Virus record (IMG/VR): IMGVR_UViG_3300009548_000027
Coordinates: 1-25,759 of that record
Origin: a virus
Reading direction: 5' to 3' (one strand)
DNA length: 25,759 bases
Positions 15,366-23,189 of this stretch are shown here, piece by piece. Each line of letters begins with the position of its first letter. Positions within the stretch are counted from its first letter, which is position 1. The position numbers were made by a program, and so were the translations under genes. Under the pieces are notes generated by a model. That model was not told where the DNA came from. It saw nothing but the letters and a program-made list of their open reading frames with translations, and ran no database searches.

Positions 15366-17567
15366 CTAAACTTGTTGAGGCTGAGACGGTTGAGATATTG
15401 GAGATGGCTGCTGGTTTTCCGCTTGCTGGGCCGCTAACGTCTGCATCTGTTGCGCTTGTTGCGCCTCATGCTGATGTTCCATAGCCTGCAAGGCAACATC
15501 GTGAGCGCTCGAATGATTCTCTTGCCAAAATTCCTTATACATCTGCACCCGTTCGCTGTCGCTTTGCGCCTTGGCGGAAATTTCGGCGAGCAGCACTTTG
15601 ATGTCGTTGGCGAGCTGGGCACGCTGATTGTCGCCGTCTTCCTTCATCTGTTGGAGCAGGAGTTTGGTTTGCTGTTCGAGAATCTTGCCCGCGTGCTCCA
15701 TATGCAGCGCCGCCGCTTCCTGTTGCGCTTGCTGCAATTGCGCCTGTAGGGCTTGCATGGCGGCCTGCGCTTGCGGCGGCAGGGCGGCTTGATCGACGGG
15801 CGGCGGATCGAACACGTCGGCGATCTGCTTGCCGATGGGGCCGAGCGTGGGACGCATCCGAATGGCCAAGGCTAGCACTTTGGCCGCGGGCGTTCCAGGC
15901 TGGGGAAGATTGGCGATGTTCTCGGTCAGGGAATCGACAAATTCATCCTGTTCTTCCCGTTCCGATTGATAACTCGGCCCGGTCGAGATCGTCACGTCGA
16001 ATTCGCCTTTGCCGGTGTGGAGATGGTTCGCGTCCAATCCTTGTACTTCATAGCTGCCATCTTCGCCCAGAGGATGCGAGGTGTTGCCCACGAGCTGCAT
16101 CGTGGAACGCTTGCCGTCCGGCTGTGAAATGGGCATTTCGCGCTGGGTGTCGAGGATCGGGGTAATCAGTTCATTGATCTGCCAGCCCATATTGTGCAGA
16201 AAGCCGTTCTCGTAGCGGTCCACGAAATGAAAGCTGCCCAGCGACTCCATATCGTCGATTTTTTCGAGAGCCACGCCGGATTTCTGGTTTCTGCGCTGGG
16301 CGGCGTCCGGCAACGGCGTGATTCCCATGCCCGCTTGAATGGCGCGGGCGGCGGCGTCTTTGGCGATTTCCCAGATTTGAAAATTCGGAGCCCACTGCGG
16401 ACGCTGGGGCGGTGGCAGAACGTTCTGCCCCGTGGCGTCGATTACCGGATCGTATTGCAGGTAAGCGTGAGGAACTTTTGTGACTTCATCCCACGCTTCC
16501 TTGTCGGACTCAAACTGGCCTTTCGCGCCGACAAACGGACTTTTCGGAATCTGGCCCGCTTCTTCACATTCACCGGACGCCAGGTAATCGAGCAGCATCT
16601 GCGGATCGCGAGCAAAGCGCACCATGGAAAGCAGTTGCCGTTTGGCCGTGCCCCCTTCGGTTGTCCAGCGTTCCGGGCCTAGACATGAAATTATTGGGAC
16701 CCGGCTTCCATCCCACGGAACCTTGTCGAGAATTTCCAGGCCGTTCGTCATGTACTGGAAAACTTTTGGGAGCTCGACTTTGCGTTCCCGCTTAATCTCG
16801 CCGCGCGCGCCTTTTTCCTTCGCCAGCTTCCAATCTTCTTCGCTGAAAATCTGCGGGCCTTGCGCGGTTCCGATCAAGAACAGCGTCTTGAAACTCGACT
16901 GGATTTTCCAGTACTCCGCCCGCTGCACATACTTTTCCTTAATCCAGTCGGTGATGGTCGTGTCGCTCAAGTCCTGGTCGCCAAAATCGGTGATTCGCGC
17001 GCCGGGGTATTCGAGCTTGAATTGCGCCTTCGGCATGAGATCGAGGAAAAAAGCGTCGGGAATGTCGCTGGCGTTCGGCTGTTTGTAATAGGGCGAGAGC
17101 AAGACGCTATCGGGATTCGCCACCGGCTTAATGAGAATCTCCATGTCGAAACTGGAATCGTCTTTGTAGTCGGTGCGAATCAGCGCAAAACCGTAACTGC
17201 GTTCTGTCATCGACTGGAACGCCGACAAATAAATGGGTTGCGCTTGCGAACGCTCTTCGATCCCCATGATGGCCGCCGAACGCTTTTCGGCATCGGCGTC
17301 GTTCGCGCCGTTGCCTTTGGGAATGGCGGTGATGGCCCGCTTCGATTTGCGGACGTTGCCGTTGATTTGGGCGAGAAACTGATTCAATTGATCGAGATGG
17401 ATACAAGGACGGCCCGAGCCTTTGCGGGCGTCGCGATCTTCGTCCGTCCACGGGCCTTCGGTCGAAATGGCCCGCATGTCACTAGCTCCCTCATCCCTGA
17501 TTTCACGCCAGGCGTCGCGATAATCCTTGTAGGCTTCGCGAATTTCTTTGGGAGTTGGATCGGACAT
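15366..17567 (-). CDS. Portal protein, P22 gp1-like
   Basis: 733 aa against 725 in P22 gp1. Twelve copies form the ring at one capsid vertex that drives assembly, takes DNA from the terminase, and holds the tail. P22-type features are GRPCIHLDQLNQFLAQINGNVRKSKRAI (53-80 region), a helix with IEERSQAQPIYLSAFQSMTE, SYGFALIRTDY, and DMEILIKPVANPDSVLLSPY. Also seen are WAPNFQIWEIAKDAAARAIQAG and a central wing helix with NQKSGVALEKIDD. Residues 600-733 are a long Gln/Ala-rich helical tail (QALQAQLQQAQQEAAALH) consistent with the P22 portal barrel, ending in a Gln/Pro tail. It joins the preceding gene as TAAATG. Confidence 0.93.
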   Translation of the reverse strand: MSDPTPKEIREAYKDYRDAWREIRDEGASDMRAISTEGPWTDEDRDARKGSGRPCIHLDQLNQFLAQINGNVRKSKRAITAIPKGNGANDADAEKRSAAIMGIEERSQAQPIYLSAFQSMTERSYGFALIRTDYKDDSSFDMEILIKPVANPDSVLLSPYYKQPNASDIPDAFFLDLMPKAQFKLEYPGARITDFGDQDLSDTTITDWIKEKYVQRAEYWKIQSSFKTLFLIGTAQGPQIFSEEDWKLAKEKGARGEIKRERKVELPKVFQYMTNGLEILDKVPWDGSRVPIISCLGPERWTTEGGTAKRQLLSMVRFARDPQMLLDYLASGECEEAGQIPKSPFVGAKGQFESDKEAWDEVTKVPHAYLQYDPVIDATGQNVLPPPQRPQWAPNFQIWEIAKDAAARAIQAGMGITPLPDAAQRRNQKSGVALEKIDDMESLGSFHFVDRYENGFLHNMGWQINELITPILDTQREMPISQPDGKRSTMQLVGNTSHPLGEDGSYEVQGLDANHLHTGKGEFDVTISTGPSYQSEREEQDEFVDSLTENIANLPQPGTPAAKVLALAIRMRPTLGPIGKQIADVFDPPPVDQAALPPQAQAAMQALQAQLQQAQQEAAALHMEHAGKILEQQTKLLLQQMKEDGDNQRAQLANDIKVLLAEISAKAQSDSERVQMYKEFWQENHSSAHDVALQAMEHQHEAQQAQQMQTLAAQQAENQQPSPISQPSQPQQV

Positions 17568-18278
17568 TTACTGAACCAAGACGCCCTTCATCGCACAGCG
17601 CGGACACTTCGCCGCTTCCTCGATAACCCAGCCCGCCAGACGGGCCGCCGCATAACCATCTTGTTCATCCCAGACGCGGAACAGTTCTTTCCGGGGGCAC
17701 TCGGCGCATTGCAATCGTATGGATGCCCGCCCCGGCACATGGTCGGGGCAATACGTGCGCGTCACGCCATTCCGTTCTTCCCAGCGCCAACCCGCTTGAT
17801 GCGCCATCTTCTGCGCCTGCGGACGTTTAGCGGCAGGAAACTTTGCGGTCAGCGTACATTTCGTGCAAATCAGTTCCAACACGCCGCCCGCTTTTTCGTG
17901 CTCCTTGGCTTCGATGGCCTCGGAAGCCAACCGCGCCAATTTGTATTCCTCGGTTTCCACTTCACCGACCTTGAAAGGCTGCGGGAAATGAGGATTTTTG
18001 GGATCGATCACATCCCATTGCTCGCGCTCGGCTTTTTCCTTGATTTCCCGCTCGTACACATCGAGCGGTTTGGCCACAAAGCCGAGATGCGGCTTTAAGG
18101 CTTCGTAGGCGATGCGGCGCTGCTCGGGCTTGGTGGACATGAGCAGGCCGCGAAAAGAATCGTGCGTGCGATAGAGCGTCGCAATCTGGGCGAAAAGAAG
18201 CGCGTCGTGGATGCCGCCGAAACCGAGTTTCTTTAGCTCGTGATTGATCTTCTGGCGTTCGTCGAGAGAAATGGACAT
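17568..18278 (-). CDS. Protein with duplicated zinc ribbon, encoded upstream of portal
   Basis: 236 aa. Residues 1-70 are helical (LDERQKINHELKKLGFGGIH, then REIKEK); the C-terminal 100 residues hold two copies of one plan. Copy 1 (138-180) is C-x2-C ... MAHQAGWRW ... YCPDH. Copy 2 (191-228) is C-x2-C ... AARLAGWVI ... KCPRC. Each has two metal-ligand pairs around an A-G-W core, so two zinc ions are likely. Similar single ribbons occur in phage proteins of unknown role. Both junctions are TAAATG, so it should be made with the portal. DNA or RNA binding is possible but unproven. Confidence 0.75.
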   Translation of the reverse strand: MSISLDERQKINHELKKLGFGGIHDALLFAQIATLYRTHDSFRGLLMSTKPEQRRIAYEALKPHLGFVAKPLDVYEREIKEKAEREQWDVIDPKNPHFPQPFKVGEVETEEYKLARLASEAIEAKEHEKAGGVLELICTKCTLTAKFPAAKRPQAQKMAHQAGWRWEERNGVTRTYCPDHVPGRASIRLQCAECPRKELFRVWDEQDGYAAARLAGWVIEEAAKCPRCAMKGVLVQ

Positions 18279-18716
18279 TTACTCGGTTTCTTCCTCTTCC
18301 GGCTCTTCGTTCTCTTCCCGCGCTACGTCCTTCGCGGCGTGGCCCAGAATCCCCAGGTGCTCGCCGATGTGCTCCATCATATTGCCATGGGTGGAACTTT
18401 CACCGTGGGCATCGAACGGAAACGCATGGTGCGTCTGTTCCTGAAACGCGCCCGAGGGCGAGTTTTTGGCGGCGCTCGGCATCATGTGGTGGTGAACGGT
18501 GTGGCCGGTGACTTCATTTTTTGGACCGCGATGGATTTCAATTTCCATGCGATGGATCTTGTGCGGAGCGGCTTGTTTCATGGCGGCGGAACCTTTCTTC
18601 ATGCGCCCGAGGGCGGGATTTTCGTGCAATTCGGAATTCATTTTGTCCTTTTGCGCGGCGGTGAGCGGCGAGCCGGACGATTCGAGGTAGTGGACTTGAC
18701 GGGGGGTCCAGGGCAT
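18279..18716 (-). CDS. Hypothetical phage protein, His- and Glu-rich
   Basis: 145 aa. The N-terminus (MPWTPRQVHYLESSGSPLT, then AQKDKM and ALGRMKKGS) is a pattern seen at the start of many small phage proteins of unknown role. The middle is rich in His and Met (HTVHHHMMP, GNMMEHIGEHLGILGH) and the C-terminus is strongly acidic (EENEEPEEEETE). The His clusters could bind metal. The start shares one base with the stop of the exported Ig-domain gene (TGATG), so the two are likely coupled. Confidence 0.7.
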   Translation of the reverse strand: MPWTPRQVHYLESSGSPLTAAQKDKMNSELHENPALGRMKKGSAAMKQAAPHKIHRMEIEIHRGPKNEVTGHTVHHHMMPSAAKNSPSGAFQEQTHHAFPFDAHGESSTHGNMMEHIGEHLGILGHAAKDVAREENEEPEEEETE

Positions 18717-19417
18717 CAGCTTGGCCCCATTCCGCCGGTGACCGTCACCACGGCCACGGCAACAATCCCAACATCTCCACTGACAACGAAAACATAGTAG
18801 ACGTTCGCGCTTCCCGGCGCGGTATAGACGCCAGTCGATTGATTAATCGTGCCAGCCGTACACGCCCACGTCACGTTTTGAGTTGGAGTGCCGGTCAAGC
18901 TGAAGGTAAAAGTCTGGGTCGCGCTTGTGCTGATGGAAGCAGTTGCGGGGCTGATGACAATCGCCGGAGTGACGGCGGAATTGCCTAAAGTGATTGTGTA
19001 CGGCCCAAAACAAGTGACCGTATTCTGAATGCAGACGGTGTAATCGTATTTTCCCGGCACCGCCCAAAATCCGATATTTCCCTGCGCATCTCCCGTTCCC
19101 TGGCAGCCCGACGGTTGCGGATCGGGCGTATCCTGCGCGCCGTTGGGACAAGCCACGGCGCTCGAGGTATAGGTTGTCGCGTAGTTCGTGCAAGGCACCT
19201 GGTTCGCGGGAGAATTGCAAACGGCGAGAATTGGAGCGTTCGGCGGAACGTTGGCGACCAAAAACGGCGTGGCGTATGCGGACGAAACGGAGGGAAAAGG
19301 CGCGGAATAACGCACAATCTGCGCGACCGTGGGACTGGCGTGGACGAAGCTGCAGGCGAAAAGCAACAAGCCGAGCGTCAAAACGGCAACCGTAGGATGG
19401 GCCAAAAAGCGTTTCAT
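18716..19417 (-). CDS. Exported protein with carbohydrate/fibre-like domain and Ig-like domain
   Basis: 233 aa from the ATG at 19417; the frame extends upstream, but this start overlaps the previous stop (ATGA) and begins a signal peptide (MKRFL, core AVLTLGLLLFACSF, VHAS). LLFAC is a poor lipobox, so a lipoprotein is possible but less likely. Residues 30-145 are a beta domain with four or five Cys (VPCTNYATTYTS, GNIGFWAVPGKYDYTVC), a plan seen in acidobacterial surface and phage tail proteins. Residues 150-225 are a bacterial Ig-like (BIG-type) domain: ISPATASISTSATQTF, NVTWACTAGTINQSTGVYT, with a C-terminal TVTGGMG. It belongs to the accessory block between TerL and portal. It is a candidate virion surface or secreted adhesive protein. 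Confidence 0.72.
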   Translation of the reverse strand: MKRFLAHPTVAVLTLGLLLFACSFVHASPTVAQIVRYSAPFPSVSSAYATPFLVANVPPNAPILAVCNSPANQVPCTNYATTYTSSAVACPNGAQDTPDPQPSGCQGTGDAQGNIGFWAVPGKYDYTVCIQNTVTCFGPYTITLGNSAVTPAIVISPATASISTSATQTFTFSLTGTPTQNVTWACTAGTINQSTGVYTAPGSANVYYVFVVSGDVGIVAVAVVTVTGGMGPS

Positions 19418-19605
19418 GATTTTTTCTCGAACTTCACGCACCAGCCAGTCAGATAAATGGGATCGGCGACATGCTGGCAGCGCGTACCCTTCATCGCTTC
19501 GATCACATACTCGCAGTTGGCACAAGCCTGGCCGACATGCTCACTCACGCGCTCGTACTTCACTTCTTTGTGCGAGAGTTTTTCGTCTTGAGGCAATTCG
19601 GCCAT
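19414..19605 (-). CDS. Four-cysteine mini-protein (HiPIP-like or zinc-binding)
   Basis: 63 aa. The cysteines are spaced C-x2-C-x11-C-x12-C, with the last in G-W-C-V-K-F. This resembles the 4Fe-4S site of high-potential iron-sulfur proteins (C-x2-C, two spaced Cys, and an aromatic near the last), but lacks an export signal and is shorter than usual. Similar tiny proteins with a GWC ending occur in other phages without known role. A zinc site is the alternative. It overlaps the following exported-protein gene by ATGA. It has no clear ribosome site; a strong hairpin lies 13 bases upstream. Confidence 0.68.
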   Translation of the reverse strand: MAELPQDEKLSHKEVKYERVSEHVGQACANCEYVIEAMKGTRCQHVADPIYLTGWCVKFEKKS

Positions 19606-19617
19606 ATTGCAATCTTG

Positions 19618-19658
19618 CCGGGGCTCCCGTAAAGGAGGCAGGAAAACGGAAGCCCCGG
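19618..19658. terminator. 13-bp intergenic hairpin without T-run (partial terminator or RNA stability element)
   Basis: CCGGGGCTCCCGT pairs with ACGGAAGCCCCGG with one mismatch, around a 15-base loop. No T-run follows on either strand, so it is not a standard terminator. On the minus-strand transcript the loop contains CCTCCTTT, which matches the anti-Shine-Dalgarno tail of 16S rRNA. It lies between the beta-helix gene and the four-cysteine gene. Confidence 0.55.
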
Positions 19659-19700
19659 TTCAGCGCCATTGGAGATCGTCATGTGTGCGCTGAGATATGT

Positions 19701-20705
19701 TTAGGTGGCGACGATGCCTTTCACGCCGTCAGTGGCGGTGCCACCGCTGACCCAAGTCTGGGCCTTGGTGGTCGCATCGCCAATCGCAGTGACATTGAAC
19801 ACACCGCAGGTTGAATCCAAACAAAGCAGTCCGCCGGCATTCGCCACAGCGTGCAGAATCGCGCCGATGGTCGTGCCCACGCCCGCGATGAAATTACAGC
19901 CCTTGAAAAACACGAAGCGGTCGAACGATAGAGCGGTTGCCGCCAACAGACCGTACGCATTGCCGTCGCTCGACCAAAAAGGAAACGTGCAATTCTCGAA
20001 GATTGTCCGGGCCGCGCCATTTTGCACTTCCACCGAAGCATTCGCCCCAGTGCGCTCGACGGTATCGAGACCGATGTTGCAATGGTTAAAGTAGTTTTCG
20101 TCAGCGGTAATCAGAATGCTGCGCGAAGCGGCGCTGGTCGCGCTGATGGCGTCGCCCATACCTTCCCCATCGCAATTGACGAAGGCGTTGCGTGCGCCTG
20201 AAACCGTCAGACAGATCGAAGCCGCAACGCCAGCGGTGAAACCCTGAAACCAGCTCAGATTTTGGAACAAGCAGCCGTTGCCGGATATAACGAAGAAATT
20301 GGCGAAAGCGGCCTGCGCTGCGCCCGCATAAGGAGCAATGCGCGCGCGCTGCGATATCGCCGAAGGAGCGCAGACACCAAGCAGGTGCGCGGCATTCTTG
20401 GCCCAGGTAAAAGTATTCGACAACCGCGCCGAGCCTGTCGATGCACCGTTACCAATCAGAACCAGCACGTCGTTGAAGCCGCTGCGAAGTAGGTTGTAGC
20501 CCGCGCCGAGCGTTTGCACCGGGCCATGGCCACCCGGCGTGGTCGCGGGAGTCTGGCCGTCGTTGGTATCGAGTCCATTGACCGGGTCGCAATAGAAAAC
20601 GTTGCCGGTGGTGGCCGCAAGGCCCGCTTGCGCGAGGGCCGCATTGATGGCATTGATGGTTTGGTTGGTAAAAGCTCCGAGAGGGATAGAAGTTGAGAGT
20701 GGCAT
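19701..20705 (-). CDS. Beta-helix-like phage structural protein
   Basis: 334 aa. After a helical N-terminus it has FYCDPVNGLDTNDGQTPATT, a start pattern of many right-handed parallel beta-helix proteins, then short repeated strands with Asn and Gly turns (GNGCLFQNLSWFQGF, GARNAFVNCDGEGM, ENYFNHCNIGLDTV, ARTIFENCTFPFW, FVFFKGCNF). Each FxNC/FxGC step likely forms one helical rung. Such proteins act as tailspikes, capsid fibres or polysaccharide lyases; I see no clear catalytic triad. AAGGA precedes the ATG. Its place between TerL and portal is unusual for a tailspike, so a head fibre or decoration role is possible. Confidence 0.75.
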   Translation of the reverse strand: MPLSTSIPLGAFTNQTINAINAALAQAGLAATTGNVFYCDPVNGLDTNDGQTPATTPGGHGPVQTLGAGYNLLRSGFNDVLVLIGNGASTGSARLSNTFTWAKNAAHLLGVCAPSAISQRARIAPYAGAAQAAFANFFVISGNGCLFQNLSWFQGFTAGVAASICLTVSGARNAFVNCDGEGMGDAISATSAASRSILITADENYFNHCNIGLDTVERTGANASVEVQNGAARTIFENCTFPFWSSDGNAYGLLAATALSFDRFVFFKGCNFIAGVGTTIGAILHAVANAGGLLCLDSTCGVFNVTAIGDATTKAQTWVSGGTATDGVKGIVAT

Positions 20706-20780
20706 GGCCGTTGTTCCTTGAGTTGCGCGGGCTCTGGGGGCGTCACGGTAGATTCCGGTTCGCCGAGTCCATTAAGTCCG

Positions 20781-20984
20781 TTACTTCGAGAGAATCCTAT
20801 TCGCTTTGGCGCGAATTTTCGATGCCGAACTAGATGACAGCTTGCCGCGTTTGACCATCTGGGTGGCGCGTGCTTTGGCGTTCGCGGCATGAGCCTTATC
20901 TTGAACCGGATACTTGCGCGATCCCGGCAAGCCGAAGGCCCGGTCGGGCAGCGCATTGCGAGTTTTCGCTTTCAATTCAGACAT
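20781..20984 (-). CDS. Small basic conserved phage protein
   Basis: 67 aa. The pattern KTRNALPDRAFGLPGSRKYPV, then DKAHAANAKARATQ and a C-terminal AKANRIL, is shared by a widespread family of short phage proteins of unknown function (several are assigned to DUF6582). It is Lys/Arg/Ala-rich with a C-terminal helix. It joins the preceding gene as TAAATG. A nucleic acid or virion-binding role is possible but unknown. Confidence 0.78.
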   Translation of the reverse strand: MSELKAKTRNALPDRAFGLPGSRKYPVQDKAHAANAKARATQMVKRGKLSSSSASKIRAKANRILSK

Positions 20985-21311
20985 TTACATTGTCCCCATC
21001 ATTCTCTGCCGAAGAAAATTTTGGTTCCCCATTTGCGGCGTGGCCCGCATCTGATTTTGGACGCCCATCTGCGGCGTCTGTAAATTCGACTGCATATTTG
21101 GCTGCATATTTGGCTGCATCCCTGGCGCTCCCATGGCGTTGCCGGGTGAGGTATTCATCATCCCCGGTGCCATCGCGCCGCCAGCCTGCGCTGGAACGTT
21201 AGCAACCGGCATTCTAGGTTGAGATCGCATTAAAGTGTTGCGCGGATCGCCGCCAAAGGCCCGGAGACCGGCAACGTTGTTCTGTGGAAGCGCTAACGGC
21301 ATGGCAGACAT
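20985..21311 (-). CDS. Low-complexity Met/Gln/Asn/Pro-rich protein
   Basis: 108 aa, directly downstream of TerL (4-base gap) and joined to the next gene as TAAATG. Nearly a fifth of the residues are Met, with repeated MQPNMQPNMQSN and several PQMG units; it looks disordered. I recognise no domain. Being tightly placed in the operon it is likely translated. The 12-bp repeats inside suggest slippage. Confidence 0.6.
   Translation of the reverse strand: MSAMPLALPQNNVAGLRAFGGDPRNTLMRSQPRMPVANVPAQAGGAMAPGMMNTSPGNAMGAPGMQPNMQPNMQSNLQTPQMGVQNQMRATPQMGNQNFLRQRMMGTM
21090..21125 (-). repeat. 12-bp tandem repeat in Met/Gln-rich gene
   Basis: CTGCATATTTGG occurs twice in tandem, with a third diverged copy (CTGCATCCCTGG). 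Each encodes PNMQ on the minus strand. A 12-bp unit keeps the frame when copies change. Confidence 0.6.
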
Positions 21312-21315
21312 AGAT

Positions 21316-22836
21316 TTAACCCCAGGCGGAATGGCGAACCGAACGCGAAGCGGATGGTTGAGACTTCCGCTTGGGCGCGACCGGCATCGCGAAGGTCAAC
21401 GCCAAGGCATCGCCATCGTCCGGCGAACTGGAATCGGCGGCCCCCAATTTCTTCAGACGTTTTTCCATCAACTCTTTCGATTCCAGTTTCACGCGCTGCT
21501 TCAAATCCGAGACCAGCATCGGCTTGGCGAGATCGGCGGAAAGTCCAGGGTCTTTGTCGATGGCCCCGCCATCGAGAAGCCACTGCCGCATGTTGCCCCA
21601 CATTTCATCCCGGCGGTACACGTACTTCGGATTGATGGCATCCTGACCAAAATTGATTTCCATCACGTTCTGGTGGCCCAGGGCGCGCAAGCGGGCGGCA
21701 ATCGGTCCCGCGATCCCGGCGGAGTCGATGAACATCATGGTCACTTTCTCGCCGCCGTAGGTTGTCGCGAGAACATTGGCCAGTTTGGCGATCATCACCT
21801 GCGGGTTGCGGGTGAATTCGCCTTTGACTTTGATCGGGGGAATGGAACGTGCGTCGTTGCCGCGGCGAAACCGGATTACGTTGTCGTCCGAGCCGCCCCA
21901 TGCCAAATCGACGCCGACAACAAGCGGATCGTCCGGCAAAAGATGAATCGGCACCACCTGCGCGCGAGAGATCGTATCGAGATCGATGAATTGGCCGGCC
22001 GAACCTTTCGGATAGAGACCGCGGGCGCGAACGCGGAAATAGTCGGAGTCTTCATTGCCTTCGCATTCGGCGAGCCAGGACTGAATCTCTTCCAGGTCGC
22101 AACCTTCCACGTCCCGCGAGTCGATAATGCGCTGGGTCCAGCGTCCGCGCTGGTTGCCGAACACGGACTCGTAAAACGGCCCGGTGTTCAGCGTGGGGTT
22201 GCCGATGGCGAAAAAAATCTTCTCGGTGTTGGCGTCGGTCAAGGCGCCGTTCGTCACGCGATAGATTTCTCCGGGAATTTCGCTCGCTTCCTCGAAACCG
22301 AAGAACATCCGGCGTCCCGAATTGTGCTTTCCGGCGAACGCCTGCGCGTTTTCCATCGACCACGGAACGAAGTCGAGCCGCCAGAAATCGTCGTGCACCG
22401 GATCGACGGCCTTGATCGTCTGCGCGTTGACTTGAAACCAGTGGGTATTAATGGCCAGGCGAAACCAGCGCGCGAATTCCGGCTGCGTCGTGCCCGTGAG
22501 CTGGCGTTCGGTGTTGGCCGTGATGCGCGTCATCGCGTCGAGATACGTGGATTGCGCCCACCAGGAAAGAAAGGCGAGAAGCGTGGTTTTACCGGGGCCG
22601 TGGCCGGAGCTGATGGCCCGGCGGTAGGTGGTATATCGCGTTTCCGGATTTTGCAGATGCGCGCCGAGCAAATCCAGTTCTTCGCATTGCCACACCCGCG
22701 GCCCCTTGAAGTTCGACAGTTCATTCTCGCCCCATGGAAAGCCGTACATCACGGCTCCCAGCGGGTCCCAGCGAAATTCCGCCAGGCGCTCGCGAAGCTC
22801 CTGTTCGCAGTCGAGACTATTTGCCAGCGCGGACAC
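21316..22836 (-). CDS. terL: Terminase large subunit
   Basis: 506 aa from a GTG at 22836, preceded by GGAGG. It packages DNA into the prohead with an N-terminal ATPase and cuts it with a C-terminal RNase H-like nuclease. Walker A is SSGHGPGKTTLL (76-87); Walker B is MFFGFEEAS (177-184), with the acidic pair E182/E183. A coupling motif follows at FFAIGNPT (208-215). The nuclease has D310 in VGVDLAWGGSDD, D371 in MMFIDSAGIAG, and a late acid in the DDGDALAL block near 478-486. Length is typical. It overlaps TerS by 20 bases. Confidence 0.96.
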   Translation of the reverse strand: MSALANSLDCEQELRERLAEFRWDPLGAVMYGFPWGENELSNFKGPRVWQCEELDLLGAHLQNPETRYTTYRRAISSGHGPGKTTLLAFLSWWAQSTYLDAMTRITANTERQLTGTTQPEFARWFRLAINTHWFQVNAQTIKAVDPVHDDFWRLDFVPWSMENAQAFAGKHNSGRRMFFGFEEASEIPGEIYRVTNGALTDANTEKIFFAIGNPTLNTGPFYESVFGNQRGRWTQRIIDSRDVEGCDLEEIQSWLAECEGNEDSDYFRVRARGLYPKGSAGQFIDLDTISRAQVVPIHLLPDDPLVVGVDLAWGGSDDNVIRFRRGNDARSIPPIKVKGEFTRNPQVMIAKLANVLATTYGGEKVTMMFIDSAGIAGPIAARLRALGHQNVMEINFGQDAINPKYVYRRDEMWGNMRQWLLDGGAIDKDPGLSADLAKPMLVSDLKQRVKLESKELMEKRLKKLGAADSSSPDDGDALALTFAMPVAPKRKSQPSASRSVRHSAWG

Positions 22837-23152
22837 GCGCCTCCGCTTTCTGCATGGCCAGTTTCATGCCTTCGCCGAGAGTCAAGGTGGCGTTCACTTG
22901 TAGAGGTTGATCGTGGAGATGGTTCACGGTATCGACGGGGCGGCCGAGATCGCGATCATCCAGATATTCGAGGGCCTGCCGGAGATCGGAAGTGTGGCCA
23001 AATTTTTCCGCCTTCTCCATCGCGATTTCAATCAATCGCACCCACTTCTCTTCCGCCTTGACCTTCGCCTTGATTTTGCGGGCGACATTGGCATCGACAG
23101 GACGTTCCGTTTTGCGCCGTCCCGCATTTTCTCGTTTTCCGCCTCGGGGCAT
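22817..23152 (-). CDS. terS: Putative terminase small subunit
   Basis: 111 aa. It begins PRGGKRENAGRRK, a basic pattern common at the start of phage terminase small subunits, followed by a helical region (KIKAKVKAEEKWVRLIEIAMEKA) and the LEYLDDRDLGRPVDTV block seen in this family just before the C-terminal part. The protein recognises the packaging site (pac or cos) and regulates TerL. The gene directly precedes and overlaps TerL, supporting the call. In P22 the pac site lies inside this gene; no clear repeat marks it here. Confidence 0.8.
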   Translation of the reverse strand: MPRGGKRENAGRRKTERPVDANVARKIKAKVKAEEKWVRLIEIAMEKAEKFGHTSDLRQALEYLDDRDLGRPVDTVNHLHDQPLQVNATLTLGEGMKLAMQKAEARVRAGK

Positions 23153-23189
23153 CGGTATAGGGAAAATTAATTCAAAGAATCAAACCTAA

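Noticed and set aside
14235-15437. 400-codon plus-strand frame opposite scaffold
   Set aside because: Antisense of a Glu/Lys-rich gene; the Phe/Arg-rich product is a shadow.
16860-18098. 412-codon plus-strand frame opposite portal and zinc-ribbon genes
   Set aside because: Antisense to two well supported genes, with no ribosome site or domain.
21235-23061. 608-codon plus-strand frame opposite TerL and TerS
   Set aside because: It lies antisense to genes with clear terminase motifs. The G+C-rich codon bias leaves this frame open, and its product is Arg/His-rich with no domain.
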